A DNA stretch of 8,206 nucleotides, taken from NCBI GenBank assembly GCA_022791355.1, contig JAAVYX010000023.1, forward strand, positions 1 through 8,206, read 5' to 3'. Below are positions 4,959 through 8,206 of this stretch, in pieces. The position numbers were made by a program, and so were the translations under genes. This DNA comes from Clostridiales bacterium (GTDB lineage: Bacteria > Bacillota > Clostridia > Oscillospirales > Acutalibacteraceae). The notes beneath the pieces were generated by a model, which saw nothing but the letters and a program-made list of their open reading frames with translations, was not told the origin of the DNA and searched no databases. Position 1 is the first letter of the stretch. Each line of letters opens with the position of its first letter.

Positions 4959-6035
4959 TCAATAGGGCAGAGGGGATAATGTCCCAACAATCACCCTATC
5001 GATACCGGACAGATCGGGCAGGGCCGTTACGTTCTCTAAGCCCGCCCTGCGGAAGAGGGCCTGCACCTGGACCGACTGGCCGACGCCGACCTCCGCCAGC
5101 AGGGACCCGCCCGGCCGCAGACAGTCCAGCCAAAGGCCGCAGATGGCCCGGTAGAAATCCAGACCGTCGGCCCCGCCGTCCAGGGCCACGGACGGCTCCC
5201 AGCCCACCTCCCGGTCCAGCGCGGACAGGTCGGCGGCAGGAATGTAGGGCGGGTTGGAGAGGATCAGATCGAAAGGAGCCGGCGGTTCTTTTGGAATGCT
5301 TGATTCTCGCGGAACGGCCGGTTCCTTTAAAACAGTCGATTTCTCTAGAACTGATTCCTCCAGGACGGCCGATTCTGCTAGCGCAGTCGATTCCTCCAAG
5401 ACGGCCGGGGCATACAGAGCGGTCGAATCGTCAAAGGCCGTCGCGTTATGATGCGCAGGCGGATTCATCAGAACCGTCGGATTGCTGGGACGGACGGGTT
5501 GTCGAAGGACGGCCGGGCCGTCGAAGAGATCGCCGGCAACGGCCCGGACCGCCGCGCCGCTGCGCCGGATGTTCCGCTGAAGATAAGAAAAAGCCGCGGG
5601 GGACTTTTCCAGCGCCACGGCCTGACAGCCGGAATGGTTCCGGGTCATCGCAACCGCGATACAGCCGCTGCCGGCGCACAGGTCCAAAACCCGGCAGGGC
5701 CGGCCGGCCGGCAGACGGGCTAGGGCGGCCTCCACCAGCAGCTCGGTGTCCGGCCGGGGGATGAGGACTCCTTCCCCTACGTAAAAGGGCAGGCCGTAAA
5801 ATTCCCATTCCCCCAGGATATACTGAAGGGGCTCCCCCAACCTCCGGCGGGCGGTCAGCTCCTCCAGCTTCCGCACCCCCTCGCCGGGCGCATCCTCCCC
5901 GCCCCGCAGAGGCAGCTGGGAAACCGGCAGGTCAAAGCAGAAGGAGGCCAGCTGCCGGGCTTCAAAGGCGGCGGGCTCCACCCCCGCCCTGGCCAGCCGG
6001 TCCCGGGTCCGCCCTATGGCTTCTTTGATGGTCAT
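4959..6035 (-). CDS. prmC: Peptide chain release factor N5-glutamine methyltransferase with hexad-repeat insertion
   Basis: PrmC (HemK) uses S-adenosylmethionine to methylate the Gln of the GGQ motif in release factors RF1 and RF2 and acts in the cytoplasm. The N-terminal helical domain (about 1-75) precedes the Rossmann-like methyltransferase domain. Motifs seen: GEWEFYG at 75-81, IPRPDTELLVE at 92-102, SAM-binding DLCAGSGCIAV at 118-128, the acidic GDLFD at 168-172, and the substrate-binding NPPY at 261-264. Length is 358 against about 280 for the family. The excess is explained exactly by residues 175-251, a 77-residue array of six-residue units between GDLFDGP and PFDLILSNPPYI; without it 281 residues remain. 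The frame is open throughout and all motifs are intact, so activity is plausible. The ATG is preceded by GGGAGG at 10 bases. The expected neighbour prfA is absent; repeats and recA follow instead. Confidence 0.95.
   Translation of the reverse strand: MTIKEAIGRTRDRLARAGVEPAAFEARQLASFCFDLPVSQLPLRGGEDAPGEGVRKLEELTARRRLGEPLQYILGEWEFYGLPFYVGEGVLIPRPDTELLVEAALARLPAGRPCRVLDLCAGSGCIAVAMTRNHSGCQAVALEKSPAAFSYLQRNIRRSGAAVRAVAGDLFDGPAVLRQPVRPSNPTVLMNPPAHHNATAFDDSTALYAPAVLEESTALAESAVLEESVLEKSTVLKEPAVPRESSIPKEPPAPFDLILSNPPYIPAADLSALDREVGWEPSVALDGGADGLDFYRAICGLWLDCLRPGGSLLAEVGVGQSVQVQALFRRAGLENVTALPDLSGIDRVIVGTLSPLPY
5283..5513 (-). repeat. 18-bp tandem repeat array inside prmC, encoding 13 hexapeptide units
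   Basis: Read in the prmC frame, the units are AVLRQP, VRPSNP, TVLMNP, PAHHNA, TAFDDS, TALYAP, AVLEES, TALAES, AVLEES, VLEKS (one codon short), TVLKEP, AVPRES and SIPKEP. The rough consensus is [A/T]-V-L-x-E-[S/P]. The best conserved units (AVLEES twice, TALAES, TVLKEP) are central and the outer ones are diverged, as in an ageing tandem expansion. At the DNA level the unit reads GATTCCTCCAAGACGGCC on the plus strand, and the 18-bp phase is kept except for one 15-bp unit. All indels are multiples of three, which argues for selection to keep the frame. No transposon ends are seen. Confidence 0.85.
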
Positions 6036-6060
6036 ACCTTGTCCGCCTCCCTTTCATAGG

Positions 6061-6262
6061 TAACGCGCCGCCAAAAATCATTTTGCTTCTTTGGCGGGGC
6101 TTACGGCATTTTTACCGCCGTAAAGAGGCCGCGTCAAGCGGCCGTGTATCAGCGGCGGCACGCATGCGCCGTCCTGGAGCCGTCCGCCCCACGGCTCCCA
6201 TCCGCACATACGGATGGGGGACGGTTTATATAGCAAGGCCGGCCCTCGGGGAGAGGGCCGGT
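6061..6262 (-). other. Serial hairpin region between the DUF1385 gene and prmC
   Basis: This 234 bp gap is almost filled by short inverted repeats: 6239-6247/6253-6261 (9 bp), 6197-6204/6211-6218 (8 bp), 6176-6183/6191-6198 (8 bp), 6127-6132/6138-6143 (6 bp), 6101-6107/6117-6123 (7 bp) and 6068-6075/6090-6097 (8 bp). All are perfect. The second and third overlap by two bases and are enclosed by CCGTC/GACGG (6169-6173/6220-6224), so they can form a three-way junction. No hairpin is followed by a T run on the minus strand, so none is a standard intrinsic terminator. The first follows the DUF1385 stop by only 8 bases and could protect that mRNA end. No known riboswitch consensus was recognised. 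There is no convincing coding ORF here. Function unknown. Confidence 0.6.
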
Positions 6263-6269
6263 CGGGACG

Positions 6270-7418
6270 TTACCAATTATCGGCTTCCGGGTCGGCGGGC
6301 AAAACCGCCTTCAGGGAAGCAATGGCTATTTCGATCATATCGTCCTCCGGCTCCTTGGTGGTCAGTCTTTGCAGCCACATGCCCGGGGCCGAGATAATTT
6401 TGGTCAGCAGATTGTCGTGCCGGCCGCAAAAACGGATGAGCTCGTAGCCCAGCCCGCAGATCAAGGGCAGAATCAGGATCTTTACGGCTACCCACACGGC
6501 CGTATACCGGGTCAAAACCGGCAGGCCGATGGATAGGGCGGCCGAAATGAGGATACTGACGATCAGCATGAGGATCATGAAGGAGGTGCCGCAGCGGGGA
6601 TGAAAACGTTTCTGCCTGCGGACGTTTTCCACCGTCAGCTCGTCTCCGGCCTCATAGCAGAAAATGGTCTTGTGCTCCGCGCCGTGATACATAAAGACCC
6701 GCCGGATATCCTTCATCAAGGAGACGGCGGCCAGATAGCATACAAAAATAGCCATTTTTAAGAGGCCTTCGAAGATACTGCGCCAGTTGGATATAGTCTC
6801 TCCGGTCAGCCGGTTGAGCTGATTGAACAAAAAGGAGGGCAGCCACATAAAGAGGAAAAGGGCCAGGCAGACCCCCAGCACCGACGCTACCCCCATAACG
6901 CCCGCCATAAGGGCCGATTCGCCCTTGTCCTTCTTTTCTCCCTCCTGCGCCGGCGCGGTATCGTTTGCCATGTCGGCCGCCTCGTCCGGCGGGACGGTCT
7001 TCTCGCCGTCGTCCGGCGGCTGGGCCGCGGCCGGGTCGGGCGGCGGAACTGAAGAACCGTCTTCTTTTCCACCCTTTTTACCGGCCTTTTTGGCCAGCCG
7101 TTCGGCCTTTTTCCGGGCCTTCTCGGCCTGCTTTTCCCGCTCCTCCTCGTCCTCCATATCGGCGAAGCCTGATTTTTCGGCCGCGTACATCATAGCCTTG
7201 TAGCCTGAGACCAGCGACTCGACCAAGCCCACGGCCCCCCGTATGAGGGGCAGGCGAAGAAGCCGGTTTCTCTGGTTCCAGCGCCTTTCCTCCATATACT
7301 CTACCGATAGGCCGCCGTCGGGCAGGCGCACGGCGATGGCCGTTTTCTCCGGCCCCTTCATCATAACGGCCTCGATCAAGGCCTGCCCGCCGATGGTGGT
7401 GCGTTTACAGTTTTTCAT
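6270..7418 (-). CDS. DUF1385 family (YqhQ-like) integral membrane protein
   Basis: A 382-residue protein of the DUF1385 / YqhQ family, widespread in Bacillota; I know of no settled biochemical role. Family signatures seen: GGQALIEAVMM at 10-20 (the usual form is GGQAxIEGVMM, so Ala replaces Gly at 17), MYHGAEHKT at 243-251, FHPRCGTSF at 272-280 and SAPGMWLQ near 343-350. Four hydrophobic segments lie at about 169-200, 216-236, 279-302 and 308-330. The HGAEHK and HPRC motifs between TM2 and TM3 could bind metal or be catalytic, which is inference. Residues 86-167 form a charged, low-complexity linker: a Lys/Glu/Ala-rich helix-like part, then a Pro/Asp/Ala-rich part. It makes the protein longer than the roughly 300 residues I expect. 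The start fits an AGGA just upstream and overlaps the kinase stop. The DUF1385-prmC neighbourhood is common in Clostridia. Confidence 0.9.
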   Translation of the reverse strand: MKNCKRTTIGGQALIEAVMMKGPEKTAIAVRLPDGGLSVEYMEERRWNQRNRLLRLPLIRGAVGLVESLVSGYKAMMYAAEKSGFADMEDEEEREKQAEKARKKAERLAKKAGKKGGKEDGSSVPPPDPAAAQPPDDGEKTVPPDEAADMANDTAPAQEGEKKDKGESALMAGVMGVASVLGVCLALFLFMWLPSFLFNQLNRLTGETISNWRSIFEGLLKMAIFVCYLAAVSLMKDIRRVFMYHGAEHKTIFCYEAGDELTVENVRRQKRFHPRCGTSFMILMLIVSILISAALSIGLPVLTRYTAVWVAVKILILPLICGLGYELIRFCGRHDNLLTKIISAPGMWLQRLTTKEPEDDMIEIAIASLKAVLPADPEADNW

Positions 7419-8206
7419 GCTTCCTGGTTCCTTTCCTGGGACTTGTCCGATTCCCGCTCCATGCCTTTTGGCTCTGTCCCCGCCGGGGCGGTCCGCGCCT
7501 CGGGCTGGGCCGCCGTGGTCTGCGCGGCCCGCGGCTCCTCCGCCGGCGGCGCGGGCTCTACCGCGGCAGGCGCAACGGGCAGGACGATGGTCACCGTAGT
7601 GCCAACCCCCTCCTTGCTCTCCACAAACAGAAGGCCCTTATGCTGCTTGACGATTTCATCCGCCACGGCCAAGCCGATGCCCGAGCCGCGGACGGTTTTA
7701 TTGGATTTGAAGAATTTTTCCTTTACCCGGTCCACATCCTGCGCCGGGATGCCCACGCCGGTATCCTTGACCGTAACCTGAATGCAGCCCTCCTGTTCGG
7801 CGGCCTCCACCAGCACCTGCCCGCCGGTATTCGTATACTTGACGGCATTGTCGATAATATTGATAAAAACCTGCTTTAGACGGTCCCCGTCCCCCATGAC
7901 CGGGGGCAGATGCTCGGGCGCGATAAAGGACAGATCCAGTCCCTGCCGCCGGGCCAGCTCCTCGTAGGTGTAGACCGCCTCGCCCAGCTCGGCCAGAATG
8001 TCGGTCCGCCGCACCTGCATGGACAGACGGCCGGACTGCATACGGGAAAAGTCCAGCAGCTCCTCCACCAGGCCGGACAGACGGTCGGCCTCGCTGAGGA
8101 TGACCCCTACCCCCTTCTCCACCAGCCCGTCGTCCGCGCCGATGGAGCTTTTCACCGTCTCCCCCCAGCCCCGGATGGCGGTCAGGGGGGTGCGCAGCTC
8201 GTGGGA
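7415..8206 (-). CDS. Sensor histidine kinase, 3' part (H-box and catalytic domain; N-terminus off the right edge)
   Basis: This is the C-terminal 263 residues of a class I two-component sensor kinase; the sensor and any membrane segments are cut off by the window edge. The fragment opens on the H-box SHELRTPLTAIRGW, so the phospho-accepting His is its second residue (codon at 8201-8203). The DHp helices follow. The HATPase domain shows the N box (DRLKQVFINIIDNAVKYT, about 108-125), G1 (DTGVGIP, 148-154), the F box KFFKSNK and G2 (RGSGIGLA, 173-180), so it should be active in autophosphorylation. After the ATPase domain comes a tail of about 50 residues (211-263) rich in Ala, Pro and Glu, longer than is usual. 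Its TGA overlaps the ATG of the DUF1385 gene (ATGA), suggesting translational coupling. Its response regulator is not in view and would be expected upstream, beyond 8206. The signal is unknown. Confidence 0.95.
   Translation of the reverse strand, partial: SHELRTPLTAIRGWGETVKSSIGADDGLVEKGVGVILSEADRLSGLVEELLDFSRMQSGRLSMQVRRTDILAELGEAVYTYEELARRQGLDLSFIAPEHLPPVMGDGDRLKQVFINIIDNAVKYTNTGGQVLVEAAEQEGCIQVTVKDTGVGIPAQDVDRVKEKFFKSNKTVRGSGIGLAVADEIVKQHKGLLFVESKEGVGTTVTIVLPVAPAAVEPAPPAEEPRAAQTTAAQPEARTAPAGTEPKGMERESDKSQERNQEA

Noticed and set aside
5254..5451. Separate plus-strand gene of Ser/Lys/Thr/Ala-rich repeats
   Set aside because: Its periodicity is the antisense reading of the 18-bp array in prmC, whose own frame has full family support.
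6239..6261. Intrinsic terminator after the DUF1385 gene
   Set aside because: The stem is strong but no T run follows on either strand.

Overview
The window looks like a chromosomal housekeeping segment of a GC-rich (about 60% by eye) member of the Bacillota, class Clostridia, most likely Oscillospiraceae. This rests on the gene set recA-recX-rimO-pgsA, the pairing of a DUF1385 membrane protein with prmC, a textbook T-box leader, and strong GGGAGG-type ribosome binding sites. The family assignment is inference; no marker was searched.

All seven protein genes are on the minus strand and are read from high to low coordinates. Block 1 (8206 to 4959) is the 3' part of a sensor histidine kinase, joined by an ATGA overlap to a DUF1385 membrane protein, then a 234 bp hairpin-rich gap, then prmC, the release-factor glutamine methyltransferase. 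PrmC carries an unusual 77-residue insertion built of hexapeptide repeats. Block 2 (4958 to 4244) is about 715 bp without a convincing gene. It holds a degenerate tandem of 14-bp-stem palindromes with TATAAT arms, then a mosaic of short hairpin modules repeated with compensatory changes, and then the recA leader. Block 3 (4243 to 456) is a compact recA-recX-rimO-pgsA cluster with gaps of 9 and 48 bp and one 10 bp overlap. It covers recombination and its regulator, ribosomal protein S12 methylthiolation, and phosphatidylglycerol synthesis. Block 4 (455 to 1) has a minus-strand promoter, a complete T-box riboswitch with its terminator, and an AT-rich leader with repeated GAGGTTTC motifs. The controlled gene is beyond the left edge. 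The specifier (UGC) and the antiterminator bulge (UGGAACC) both point to tRNA-Cys, so cysS or a cysteine-supply gene is predicted.

The core genes are ordinary. The unusual content is between and inside them: the covarying hairpin modules and palindromes before recA, the serial hairpins before prmC, and the hexad expansion inside prmC. No transposase, CRISPR array, tRNA, rRNA or phage gene was seen.
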